Assembly: GCA_022419385.1 (NCBI GenBank)
Contig: JAJUBI010000001.1
Coordinates: 4,960,001 to 5,024,000 of the forward strand
DNA length: 64,000 nucleotides
Source: Paraconiothyrium sp. Pb-2020
Taxonomy: Eukaryota > Ascomycota > Dothideomycetes > Pleosporales > Didymosphaeriaceae
Direction: 5' to 3'
Position 1 is the stretch's first letter; every line of letters begins with the position of its first letter. Of this stretch, positions 43,550-54,540 are shown piece after piece. Position numbers and translations under genes: made by a program. Below the pieces are notes generated by a model that saw only the letters and a program-made list of their open reading frames with translations, was not told the origin of the DNA and searched no databases.

Positions 43550-44528
43550 TCACTGAGCCATGTCTCTCTGTCCCGCCCCCTCGCTTTCCATGTTCTTGAC
43601 ATAGGCTTTCGTGTTGACGCCTCTCTCAACAGGCAAGACCGTCGCGTTGAATGCCGCCATGGTAAGACCGAAGTGGGAGCGGATGCGTGGCTCCCAGTCT
43701 TCGGCGAACCGCTCTTCCAAGAGCATCCGTCGCAGGTCGTCGATGCGCCCACCGAAGATAGTTAGCATGGTTGACGAGCTACCCGTGTGGTCAGTGACGA
43801 CTTCAGCTGTGCACCATACTTGACGCTCACTTTGCACTTCCAAACCCATTGTGGAACCGATCCTCGCTGTACGCTTCATTCTCTCTTCTGCTCTCCACCC
43901 TCCTCCGGCTCAACATCGCACTCAGGTCTTTCTTCGTCAGCAGCCTGGCTTCTGGGGTCCCGCCCGTCGCACTAGCTAGCAGCTGCTCCACAAGTTGGAT
44001 ATCTGGCTTGCTCTGATTGGGCTCGAGCGCTGCATCCCGCCTCGTCAAGCTGGCATCATGTTCAATCGCATTGTGCTTGCTCAGCTCTTCAAGATCGAAA
44101 CTATCCCTCCAATACGATCGCTCAAGGAAGTCCGCCGCGAAGTGGGGCACGAAGAAGCAGAAGCTTGGTGCGAAGTTGAAGCATTGACGGACCGTGGTAT
44201 TGAGCGTCCGAAACGAGATGCCGCGCCCCGAGTGAGGAAGGATATTGTGGTTGGCTAGGGCATTGAGCATAGGGCCTTGGATCATCAATGGCGTCAGCGA
44301 ACGAGTTTCGCGCAGGAAAGCAGCTAATCCCTTACACGAAGAACGTGAGTCAGTCGGCGTAGGAGGTTCGTACGCCGGCCAATTGAGAGCATGACCGGGT
44401 GCTCCTGCTGGAACTACGTGGCCAGCCTTACGCGCAGGAAGAATAACGTTGAGTAAGAAGAGACCAAAGTCCCACGTGACGACAAAGAGAAGGATGAAAA
44501 GTTTGCTGAGTTTGCGGAAAAGGCCCAT
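43550..44528 (-). CDS. Heme-thiolate peroxidase, chloroperoxidase family
   Basis: Exons 44528-44336, 44275-43831 and 43778-43550 (introns 60 and 52 bp) give 288 residues. MGLFRKLSKLFILLFVVTWD is followed by a hydrophobic segment (signal peptide or N-terminal anchor). After HALNWPAYEPPTPTDSRSS the first intron rebuilds C-PMLNALANHNILPHSGR: the Cys is the heme thiolate ligand of the PCP-type motif, and NHNILPHSG is the next conserved block. E-H-D-A-S-L-T-R near residue 150 carries the family's EHD/E-H-x-x-S acid-base motif. Family members use H2O2 for halogenation, peroxidation or peroxygenase chemistry. Several fungal members act in specialised metabolism; linkage to the NRPS-like gene on the same strand is suggestive only. 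Confidence 0.88.
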
Positions 44529-45542
44529 ATCAAACAAGTGGCGAGGTTGAAGCAAAGGGAACTGAAGATGGATGACTGAAAAAGAAAGCCACAAAATGCC
44601 GTTTCAGCTGTGAAGAAATGAGGAACATCTACGCAGCTGAGGGAGTCGCAGGGTACCCCCAATCATGACTTGGCGTTGGCCATGTGGAAGGCGCCTTGTG
44701 CAATTGTGGGGTGGTGCTGCAGTATAGTAGCCACTTCTCAGCCATTCACTAGCATGGAATCGGTGATACAGCATCTTTGTGGTATAGAAAGCACCTTACC
44801 AAGATACCAAAGTGAGGGGGATCTGCGCGTCGGATTCCACCATTGGTGTGTGATTCAGCCGCACAGCGACAGGTTTGACGCCTTCGCTCCAGCCTCCGAT
44901 GTTACGCGTACCTGAGAATGACATTGATTGCACACTGCATAGACACACAATTGATCATAAGGCCTCTTTATTCGTCCCTCCTATCTAAGGGCGTTTTCGT
45001 TACCAGCCTTGCGCCCCAGCCAACCCAGCCCAGCCCATTTACCATGCCGAACCAATCCCGATACCAGATCCAAGGAGATTCGTGTGTACGTTAACTCGAC
45101 CGCCGCCATGGGCATCGCCTATACAACTCGCGCTCTCGCCCCGCGCACGCACTCTCCGTCACCGCGCCGCGTATCTATCAAGCTGACCTACAGAAACCAA
45201 GCGAAGCAAACAATATAGGTATGTGAAGATGATGAACCGTGTGTATAGAAATAAAGGCTCTGTGGGGAATCATGCTTTGAAACGTTGCAAAGACAATTAA
45301 ATAACAATGTATAAGATAGAGGGAGAAAAGGACAAACGCCTCGCTATGCATGCATGCATTCGGGCAGGCAGGCCGTTACGACGTGACGTCATGTGAGATG
45401 GCAATGCGGCGCTTCCAAAAACGTTCCTTGTGCGGTATGTATGTGTGCAAAACGCGGGCAAACATCAAAGGCATGTAGGCGGGTATATAGCTCGGAAAGG
45501 CAAGTTGCGTGGGCGGTGATGATGCGCTTCATCATCAGCGCA
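44529..45542. other. Intergenic
   Basis: 1 kb between the peroxidase start and the 3' end of the next minus-strand gene. Includes a short TGCATGCATGCATT run near 45348. No gene recognised. Confidence 0.4.
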
Positions 45543-48500
45543 TCATCGCTGCTGAATGTTCTCAAGATCGGTGCGCTGCCGCAAGTACTGCGCTGCGAGC
45601 TCGTCCCCACCATCGCGACTTTCCTTCATCCAGTGCGTAGCGATACACATGATGAGTGGATCACTGCGGGTGGTATCTCTGTGCTGGCTGAGGAGCTGTT
45701 TGTTGAAGATGTCGCCGGTCTTCGTGAGCGGCAGCACAGTGCGCTCGAGCAGTTCGGGAGAGGTGAGGTACATGGTGGCGAGCTCGCGCTCCGCTGTGGG
45801 GTCGCCCTCTTTTGCAGTGATGAGCAGCATGCGAGCTACGTCGTCCATGGTATACCGCGATACGAGAGGGTTAGTTGCCCCGTCTGATGAGGCCAAATCA
45901 GTATTTTGGTGGATGAGGCTGCTTCGCTTCGTGTCCTCCCGCCTCACAATGTCATCGGCGACTTCGACCATGACGCGACAGACGTCTTGTTTCAGACCAA
46001 GCGCTGCCAGAGCAACATCCCAGAATGCCTTTCCTCTGGGGGTCTTGTCGAGCATCTGAGCTGGCACGAAGGACGCGATGTATTGCAGATCGCGAAACAG
46101 AGTCTTAGGACGAATGTTCGCATCGCGGAAGAGTCCTTGGATAACATCGACGATCATGTCTGTGCTCGGTGGACCAACTGGAGAACGGGCACCGTTACTA
46201 CGAGGTAGAGGCGATGCATTACTGGCGCGGTCCTGATTCATGGAGTGAGAGCGACGTTCCTCACAGTTGGCAATCGTGCCTTTCACGTTGGTAGCGCGTT
46301 CAGTATTGGTGGTGGGCTCCCGCGAGCTAAGTTCGGGCATGGCCCCGAGGGTGGGTGATTGTGGGACAGGAGGAAGTGTGGCCTCTCGACGGTTGTTGTA
46401 GGCTCGACCTGTGCGAGAAGAAAGCGAAGCAACAATCAGTAGTTCCAGCTCGTACAGAGCATGGAGCTTCGAGAACGGATTAGGATGCGTCGCAAACTTG
46501 TTGAGAAGACGTCGGAACGCGACGTTATAAGGGAACTCAAGAAGACCTGCCTTCTTGGCAGCTGATGTTCCAGAAGAGCGAGAGGTTGCATCGCTTGATG
46601 ATGAATGTTCCCCAGCAGATTGGTGAGCATCGGAAGCGGCGGCGTGTTGAAAGGTGGCGATAGGGGGTGCGGCTACGCCGCGCTCATTGCGTCCAAGAGC
46701 CTCTAGCGGGTTGTTACTGTTGGCTTGCTTCCGAAGACTCTTCATGCTCTTCTTGCGTGCCAATTGCTTTCTACGCTTGCGTTCCTCCTCTTCGCTGTAC
46801 TTATGTTGGATGCAATCTTCCAAAAGATCGCTAGAGAACCACGAATCGGTCTCGCTTCCGCTGGAGAACACCACAGTCCCGAGATCGCTCAAAAGCAACC
46901 CAGTTAAGGTTTGCTTAAGATCAAGCAAGAATCTTCGCTTGTCTTCATTGACGGCGATTGATTGCTTGAGCATCACCGTCCCTTTGGAAGAAGATGCGGT
47001 ACGCGGTCTAATGCTGGTAGCGCTTGTGGGCGACTGGGCATGGGTCTGGAACGGAGACCAGAAGGTGGTAGAGGTGTCAATAGCAAGTACAGGACTAGTG
47101 CCACTGAAGTAGTCATGGGGATCATTTGGAGACCTCCCCCAGGGGCTGACGTCGAAGCTTTGCTGAGATGGGCGACCGGAAAGGGAACGCAGGCTGCCTT
47201 GACTTGGTCGTTGTGCAAAATCGAGGTTGCGAGTAGGTCGACCGTGGGTCTCGTACTCCTCGTCTCCTGCGATGGAAAGAGTACCGACACCTGTAAGGAA
47301 TAGATCGCCTTTCTGACGACCACTGTCAAGAACCTCTTTGTCACGTTTGTAAAGTTCGCTAGCCCAAAGCACCGGGCCGTCCATCATGCTATCACCAACA
47401 AGTTTGTTAACGCACTTGTCAATCTCCAAGCAGAAGCGGTGGATCCTCTCTTCGCCTTTGCAGAAGATTTCGACACCATACTGGGCGATCCACTTGGCAG
47501 TGATCTCCGACTGTTCGTCAGATAGCTTGTTCGGGCCACCGAACTCGGTAGGAGCAGACATCATATCCACAACCTGAGCTTCAGCTCTCAGCAGGAAGTT
47601 GTTGGAAGAAGATTTGGAGAAGTTTCGGGGTCGTTGTGACTGTATCGGCTTCCCGTCGAGGGTCTTCGTAGGCTGGCCCATGATCTTAAGCGCCAGCGCC
47701 ACATTACGCGCTTCTTCGTATGTCCCCGAATTGCGAACGTCAGTGATGTACCACATCTTATCGCGTAGATTCTTCAGGCCAAGGATCATATCCTCGATCG
47801 CAACGTCATGTCGTTCTTGAGACTGTTTGAGCCAGACAAACCAGGCTTCAAACTCCTCAATGGCGTTCGCGGACTTGCCAAGCGAGTCACGTGGTCCCCG
47901 AGAGAAATAATTGAGCAGGGCCGCATAACCATTTTTGGTCAAAGTCGGAGAATTCATCCTCCGCAGGGTGAGAAGCGTCTTGTAGTAAAGTTGGGAGTCG
48001 AGGAAGGCTCCCCGTGCTTGGCACTGGTGCATAGCTGTTTCTAGCATGGTGACCAACACTGAATTGTTCTCCGGTCTCTCAGGTATTTGCGGGTTGCTGT
48101 TGCTTCTGCGATTTTGCGGAGATCCGTGTCGGGTTGGCAGGTTCCTCTGACTTGCAATGAGGTTCGTCAGTTGACTCTGGCTCTGCGCCTGGGTTTGATT
48201 GTAGGGGTTTCTTGATCCAAGCGTTTCGCTGTGGTGTCGGACCGGACCCCTTCCCCTCGCACCTCTTCGATGCGTCGAGGTACGGTTACTGAACGTCTTC
48301 GATTCGCTATCAGGCGTGAGCTCCTTCGGAATCTCGTATTCCTCGACCAGCTTCGTGATAGCTTCTTTCAATTGGTGGTAGTCGTTCTCTAGATCAATCT
48401 TCTCAGGAGGGCCTTCGTCATCGCTACTGTCACTTTCAGGCGAATCCTCGTCGTGCTCGTCTTCATCGTCAAAATCTTTGCGCATACGCGATTTGAGCTG

Positions 48501-50824
48501 CTTGCCGTCGGGAGAGATGTATAGCACAGCCCATTTCTCTGCACAAGGGTGACAAGATCCAGAGATAGCATCTGGACCAAGGATGCGTGTCATTTCAGAG
48601 CACGCCATCCTCAACCGCCGTCCATAAAGTTCGGTGGGCGCAATCTTCGCCTCAGGATGTTCCTCGTGAGGCAAACCAGATTGGTTAGCGAGATCCAACA
48701 GAGGCTCCCTCGAGGTATGATCACTGGTCATGGAAGAGGCGCTTGCACTTAGGATGGAACTTGCATCCCCGCCGGGGGTAGATGTGTTGCGGAATGGCAT
48801 GGAAACTGCGGAGATGGAAGAGGCGGACGATGCTAGGCCCGTGCGTTGTTGGCTTTTGTCATAATGACTAGAAGCAGGGCGGCGTTCTGGAAATAAGGTG
48901 TTCACTAGGGTTACAATATCGGCAGGCGAGATGACTATGAAAGGCTGAACCTCGACGGTCTCCCTAGGAGATGTGATTGCTTTGGCCGGGAGAAGTACAG
49001 GCTTCGAAGGGGATCTGGTGTGTTTGAACCTGGACAAAATGCTCTCGATATGCCCGCGGATTTCCGGTAGGATGGGTACCTGCTGACGCCTGACGGCGAT
49101 GTTAGTCATGGAAAGGTAGATGGTCCCAAAAGTGCGTTCGTACCAATTATAGGTCATGTCCAAAACATGCTTTTGGGCTCGGATGGCAATCTCCTTAAGG
49201 ATTTTCTGGCGAGCATGCTCGGTGATGTGGTGTCCAATCATAATGCTGTGTGTCTAGAAACGGTCAGTACATCTCAAACAGATGCTTAAAAGACACGTGC
49301 CTCGGGATGAATAATCGCGTTGAGCAAGAACGTCGAAAAGAGCCAGCGCGAAACAAAGAAGTTCTGCGCTCCTTTACGCAAGTTCTTGGTTTCATCCAAC
49401 TTCCTGAGAATGGCATTACCGATTTCAAGTACACCCTCGGGGATGCCTCCAGCACTGGGATCATCGTCAACAACCTCGAACAGGCGTTTCACAGCTCTGT
49501 CAAAGAATTCATCAGCGGCGATCGTGTCTTTCGTGGTCGGAGCGACTGGCTGTGTTCCGGTCCTGGAAGATTGCTCCTCGGCTTTCTCCAGAAGGAACTG
49601 GCCATCCTGAAGAACCTGCATAAGGTAGAGTTCCAGGTTAGATTTCCCGGGCCATTCACGCATGCCGGCGTAGACATCAAGGACAGCTTTGATGAACTTC
49701 TCAGTTCCCTGCTTGGATTCCATGATAAGCCTGGCACATGTGGTGGCCCACGCATCTGTCCGGCGAAGGTCCTCAGCTGAGTCGGGCCCAGATGAATTAG
49801 CGAATATAGTGTAGATAAGAGCAGCAAATGGGTCATGTCGCTGGAAAGATAGCAAGCGCTCCACTGGACTAGGGCCTTGGGCAGTAGGCTTCTGTGTACC
49901 GATGGTCTTACCACGGGCTTGCATGGCCATGACCGAGTCAATAGGATCCAAAGCCTGGCGAAACGACGTCAAAGAAGCAAGCTCTTGCTGAGAAAGACTG
50001 AGAATGCGAGTAGCTAGGAAATCAGGGTTGGTTCGGATTTCAGAAACGAAATCCAGCAGGTCGTCCAAGATCTTGGAAGGGACCTGATTGAGAAAAGTTG
50101 GAAAAGACGGAGCCTTGTCGCTCTTCATACTTTTTGACTTGCCAAACTCCAAATCGGCCTCCAACAACGCATGTTGTCGCACGGCGTCACACGAGCTTCG
50201 GACGTCGTTGACCGCATTATATAGCGTAGCAAACCCCTTCTTGTCGTCAGATCTGAAGCTGTCAACCAAAGTTCGGTAGGCCAGCTCCCCGCAATGTACC
50301 AGACGTGCGGAGAGGGCGCTCGACACCAGCCATCTGTGCAGGCGGACCCGGGATTGGGCCTTTCGCTGCTCCTGATAGCCCTGCAGCCGGATCAGGTGGG
50401 CGAGCTCCGCGAGCGAAGTGGCCGACGTAGGTATGGCCGCAGTGGGCAAGTATGCGTCGGTATAGGACGAAAGATCGGCAGGAAGGAGGCGCGGCAGACG
50501 ACCGGCAGGCGCAGACATCGAGGGGGGCAGCTGGGGCCTCTGGACAATGCTGGGTGAATGTCTGTCATGGCTGGTGGTGTCGTGTGGTCCGCCAGGTCGA
50601 CTCCCCATTATGTTTGACGGCGGCTTGGTAGAGGGAGGTGATGGCGACCTGGGCGGGGAGGAGGGCCGGGGCGGAGCCTCTACGGAAGGGTTGGGGTCAT
50701 TGACTGCAATTGTATGCGCAGGCTTGTGGGAGGGCGTGTGGCTTCTGGATGAGACTTGGGTGACGGTCGGCGAGACGGCTACCGGAGAGTCAGTACGGCT
50801 GCCAGCGCATCGTACAGAGCGCAT
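45543..50824 (-). CDS. Large conserved fungal protein, RasGAP-like patch
   Basis: Exons 50824-49301 and 49253-45543 give 1,744 residues. The 47-bp intron has a GC..AG form (GAG|GCACGT .. TCTAG); no GT donor keeps frame. The first ~115 residues are Ser/Pro-rich. A helical domain runs from ~140 to ~580. RWLFSTFLLNAIIHPE, with THSIMIGHHITEHARQKIL directly after the intron, resembles the FLRxxNPAIxxPE segment of Ras GTPase-activating proteins; the catalytic Arg finger was not located. The remaining ~1,150 residues mix polar linkers, an acidic stretch (DDEDEHDEDSPESDSSDDEG) and helical blocks. RasGAPs switch off Ras signalling; assignment here is tentative. An upstream exon is possible because a frame starting MIRRNQESASPSAP near 50980 ends at a GTACGT donor, but phases did not match. 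Confidence 0.7.
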
Positions 50825-52462
50825 AGATCCGGGAGTGGGCTATTGGCGAACGAGATTGGGAGAGTACAGAACAGGACCAGGACAGCTTCGAGACAACAAA
50901 TAACAGAGAAGGCACGTACGAGGAGGGGTGCGAGAGGCCGGCGCCGACGGCGAGGCGGATTCTTGGTTTCTTCTAATCATATCGCCATGTTCTTGCACAG
51001 CATGCACCGAGAGTGGACACGCAGCTCTATTGCAGCAGAAGCATGCTGCTGCCAGTTGGGCGAGCGGTGCTGGGGGTCGTGGGCTGCGTCGGTAGCTCCC
51101 CTTCTCGAGACCAGGCGTGTATGCGTTGGCAGGCGTCGTTGCAGCGTGCTCGGACCAAGCGACGGCGGGGCCCAGGACTCGAGCAAGGCGCGAAACAACA
51201 GACTCGTCTGCGCGCAATAAGAGGATGCGATTTGCAGCCGACGCGCACGGTGGCAATTGCGAGCTCTGCAGAGAGGAGCAGCGTGTTCGGCGGGTCTTGT
51301 TGATGTCCTGCAGGCCGTGGGACGAAAAGGCCCCGCTGCACGCCCAATCACGCGCCCACGCACAGTGTTTCCCACCACCCTTCAGCTGCCGTGTGGCTGT
51401 CGGATGCTGCGGCCAGCAATCGTTGGCCATGTTTCACTCCAAGCTTTCCAGATGGCGGCGACGGGCCTCCCGCGATGGCTCGTAGCCGGGTGGCCGCTTT
51501 CGCGACCCTCCTCCACGGCTTGCCTTCGCATCCCACCCCGTCTCCACCATGCCCTACATCACCAGCTCACTGTTGGAAGTGTCCTTCCAAGTCCGCCCGG
51601 CGCACAGGAGCTGACGACCCGCCGGCGACGCAAGACCAGACGTGACGCCCATCCAGTGGATCAGGCGTCTGCCCTCAGCGCATCGCCCCTGTCTGCACTG
51701 ATGCGTTGTCACTCCAAGACCATCGCGCATGCAGACCGACATGTCAAAAGAGGCCTGCGCCAAAATACCGCGTCCCACTTCCACTCCACTGGCCCAGAGA
51801 ACCGCTGCTCTCCCTCTTCATCTCGGCCTGCAGATCTAGATTGCGCTTAAATTCGACCGCACGCAACACTGCCCAATGAGCCACGCTGCTGCTTTCCCTT
51901 CTGCAGCTCAACGTGCGTGAGGCTAGTGTTCGTAGGTTGCATCGCACTGCAAACATATGCAAGAAGAATAATGGAAATGGCGGCATGCGATGGTCACGCT
52001 GCTGACGAGAGGTGAGGTGCACATCAATTTCGTCGCATTCGTGCTATAAGGACCCATGTACTTGTGCGCTCCCGATCTAGGTGCGTGGATTTCTCGATTT
52101 GACATCCTGATGCCGCGCGAGGCTATGCGAGATTGTATGAGGCTGTATGAGGCTGCATGTAGTGACCACGACTATGAGCCTCGAACGCAACTCGACGTGG
52201 TATCCCCACCGCTCCACGAGTTCCGCCCAGGACATCCATCCTGCATGTGCGTTGTTTGGGTATCCATCGATCTGAGGCGCACGTTGCCCAACGACCGTCG
52301 TGCAGTTGTCGCCAAAACAAGCATCACATTTCGTTGATCCCCGACCGGCCCGGCGTAATTCTCGCGTGCCAATCTTCCAACGCAACCTTCTAGAAGTCAT
52401 ACCATCAGGCTGCAATGTTCCGAAGCGCGCGCTGTAGCCCAAATATGATACATGGCTTTGTC
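50825..52462. other. 1.6-kb intergenic stretch
   Basis: Contains the promoter, and perhaps a 5' exon, of the RasGAP-like gene, plus the 3' flank of PPX1. Overlapping GC-rich ORFs on both strands lack recognisable products. Confidence 0.45.
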
Positions 52463-53819
52463 TCAGGGCATGGCTTCCCTGAGTAGAGGCGCGACACGTT
52501 TTCGACTGTGTTGTACTTTGCGCTGCCACCACACGTTTCTCCAATATCCATCGCCATCGTGGTCATAAGATTCACCGTCTCCACTCTGCCACTTTTCAAG
52601 GCCCAGCTCATCACTGGACTCGGTGGCGAATTTCTTCGCGGCTGCGATACCAGGTTCATTGAACGCCCAAACAAGAAGCTCTCTTTGGAAGTGGCCCTCT
52701 GCAGAAGTTGACGTGGTCATCAAGGAGTACATGTCAAGCTCGCGCTCCGAAGCGAACCGTCGGACTGCTTCTAAAAAGGCGGCCCCTCCTATGGAGGCGT
52801 TTGCTTCGTCTGCAGCCTTCTTCTGCAGGAACTCGATATTCTTGACCACTGAGCTGATGCCGAGTTTCTGGCCCTTATCTTCCCATAACTTGTAGTCCTT
52901 TCTTAGTATATCCTGCAGCTGCAATCCTCCAATGTCCTTTTTCGCCGAATCAATCTGTTCGTAGAACTTATTGCGGTCATAGCTTGACGCAAGCTTTGGA
53001 CAGGATAGAATCTTGGCTTCAAGGTACTCGACCGCTTTTCGGTCATGGCCGGTGGTCTTGGACTTATCCATAAGGTTCGCAGTATCAATAAGGATGCTTG
53101 CCAGGCCGAGTTGGGCAGCTTCAGCGTCCCACACTTTCGCGAGTGCACTGTCGTCCGATAGGCTGTCCCTTTGTGCACGGGCAGTTCCCGAGGACAGTGC
53201 TAGGTCCGAAAGCAAATCCCATGATGGTCGTAAGTACTCGGTGACAAGACTAGTGCAACTACCACTCTTTTCGACTATGCGAGGCTCGTCACCAGTCTCA
53301 TATGGTACTTTCCCTTCTTCGTCGTGATGATCAATGACGCCTCCAACCGTATCGCCATAAATCTTGCCAAGCTGACCCTGTAAGGCATTGTGGTCTACTA
53401 GGATCCACTTGGTATTTTCAGGTGGCAGCTCGGACTTGATCGTAGACAGCTCAGGCAGGTCATCTAGCGTTAACAGGTGATGAGAGTCTAAATTGGCGTG
53501 TTTGAAAAGCTCCAGGAACTCGGGCCGTAGTGTAATGCCTGACTTTGGTATGTTACTTAACGGGATGTAAAGAGGAGTGACTGCGTTTTGAGATGGAGTC
53601 ATAGAACGTATGTATGCATATCTGGTGCCCCAGTTAGCCAGAATCGCTCGTTGCCTGGGATTCCGCGAATACCGACAAGATGGAGCATGTCATGCTATCA
53701 AGATCTGCACTCTCATTTCCAATAACAATAGTGACTTTTTGGCTTGACTCGATGGCGCCTCGAAGTGCGTGTCGAGCTTGGGCTAGAAAGCCGCGCAATG
53801 AATTTCTAGGTACAGCCAT
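52463..53819 (-). CDS. PPX1: Exopolyphosphatase PPX1 (DHH family)
   Basis: Exons 53819-53677 and 53621-52463 give 433 residues. The 55-bp intron uses a GTCGGT donor, chosen because it alone joins DSMTCSIL to YAYIRSMTPSQNAVTPLYIP in frame. VIGNESADLDSMTCS near residue 33 is the first metal-binding motif (D-x-D), VDHNALQGQ and GVIDHHDEEG are the DHN and DHH motifs, and GSCTSLVTEYL follows. The DHHA2 C-terminal domain ends SGDGESYDHDGDGYWRNVWWQRK, close to the normal yeast Ppx1 length (397) plus a short extension. The enzyme removes terminal phosphates from inorganic polyphosphate; yeast Ppx1 acts in cytosol and mitochondria. Confidence 0.92.
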
Positions 53820-54540
53820 GGTAGGTGTGATGGTCACGAGGTCGAGGAAATATGCGATCGAGATACACGGCAGGCGGTTGGGTTTGTGTACCAGGATGAC
53901 GTAAAAGCAAGCGTGACTATTTGAGGATAGCGCGTCGCCGTCGTCCAGTGTCCCCGCCACGTCCCAGCCCTGGAGGTCTCCTTACCTATCACCACCACCA
54001 CCACCACCCACCACGGCTTTCACATATGGCGCATCGAGAGGCCAAAGAGACGATCCTACGCACAAGCAACGTTCTTACACGAGTGGCGTGAAACTGTTCT
54101 TACTGAACACATAAGCTTGAGGCTTAGACCACGTATTAGCCGCCCGCAACGACACAGATCCACCGAGGCTCGTTCAAGAGGCTCGTTCACTCCTGGGCCC
54201 ATGCGACAAGGGGCGGCCCGAAGCGGGCCAACCAACGGCCATCGCCAGATTTGTCGTGCGGATCTGGCGAAGCTCGTCGGGGGTGGGCCTTCGTGATTGG
54301 CTACACAGTCACCGCAAGGTTGTCATCTTCGAGGTGTGCCCCTATTATGGACAGCGCCGGAACTTTTGTACACAGTACCACGCGCCTGGAGGCATGCAAA
54401 CCAGCCCCAGGATATCTTTGCCCCGAACATGACCCTGCTGCGACAGGGGCCAATTCAAGGTTTCGCAGGCAGGGCTGATTTGGCACGCATGACATATAAT
54501 GAACGCGTGCACGTTGCGTGTCTGACAGGGTGAAGAAGTC
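53820..54540. promoter_or_regulatory. Divergent intergenic between PPX1 and GPI-protein gene
   Basis: 720 bp between divergent start codons. Includes a (CCA)n run at about 53990-54009. No specific factor sites assigned. Confidence 0.45.

Noticed and set aside
50840..51430. 196-codon minus-strand frame upstream of the RasGAP-like gene
   Set aside because: Low-complexity GC-rich sequence with overlapping ORFs on both strands; only its end might be a 5' exon.
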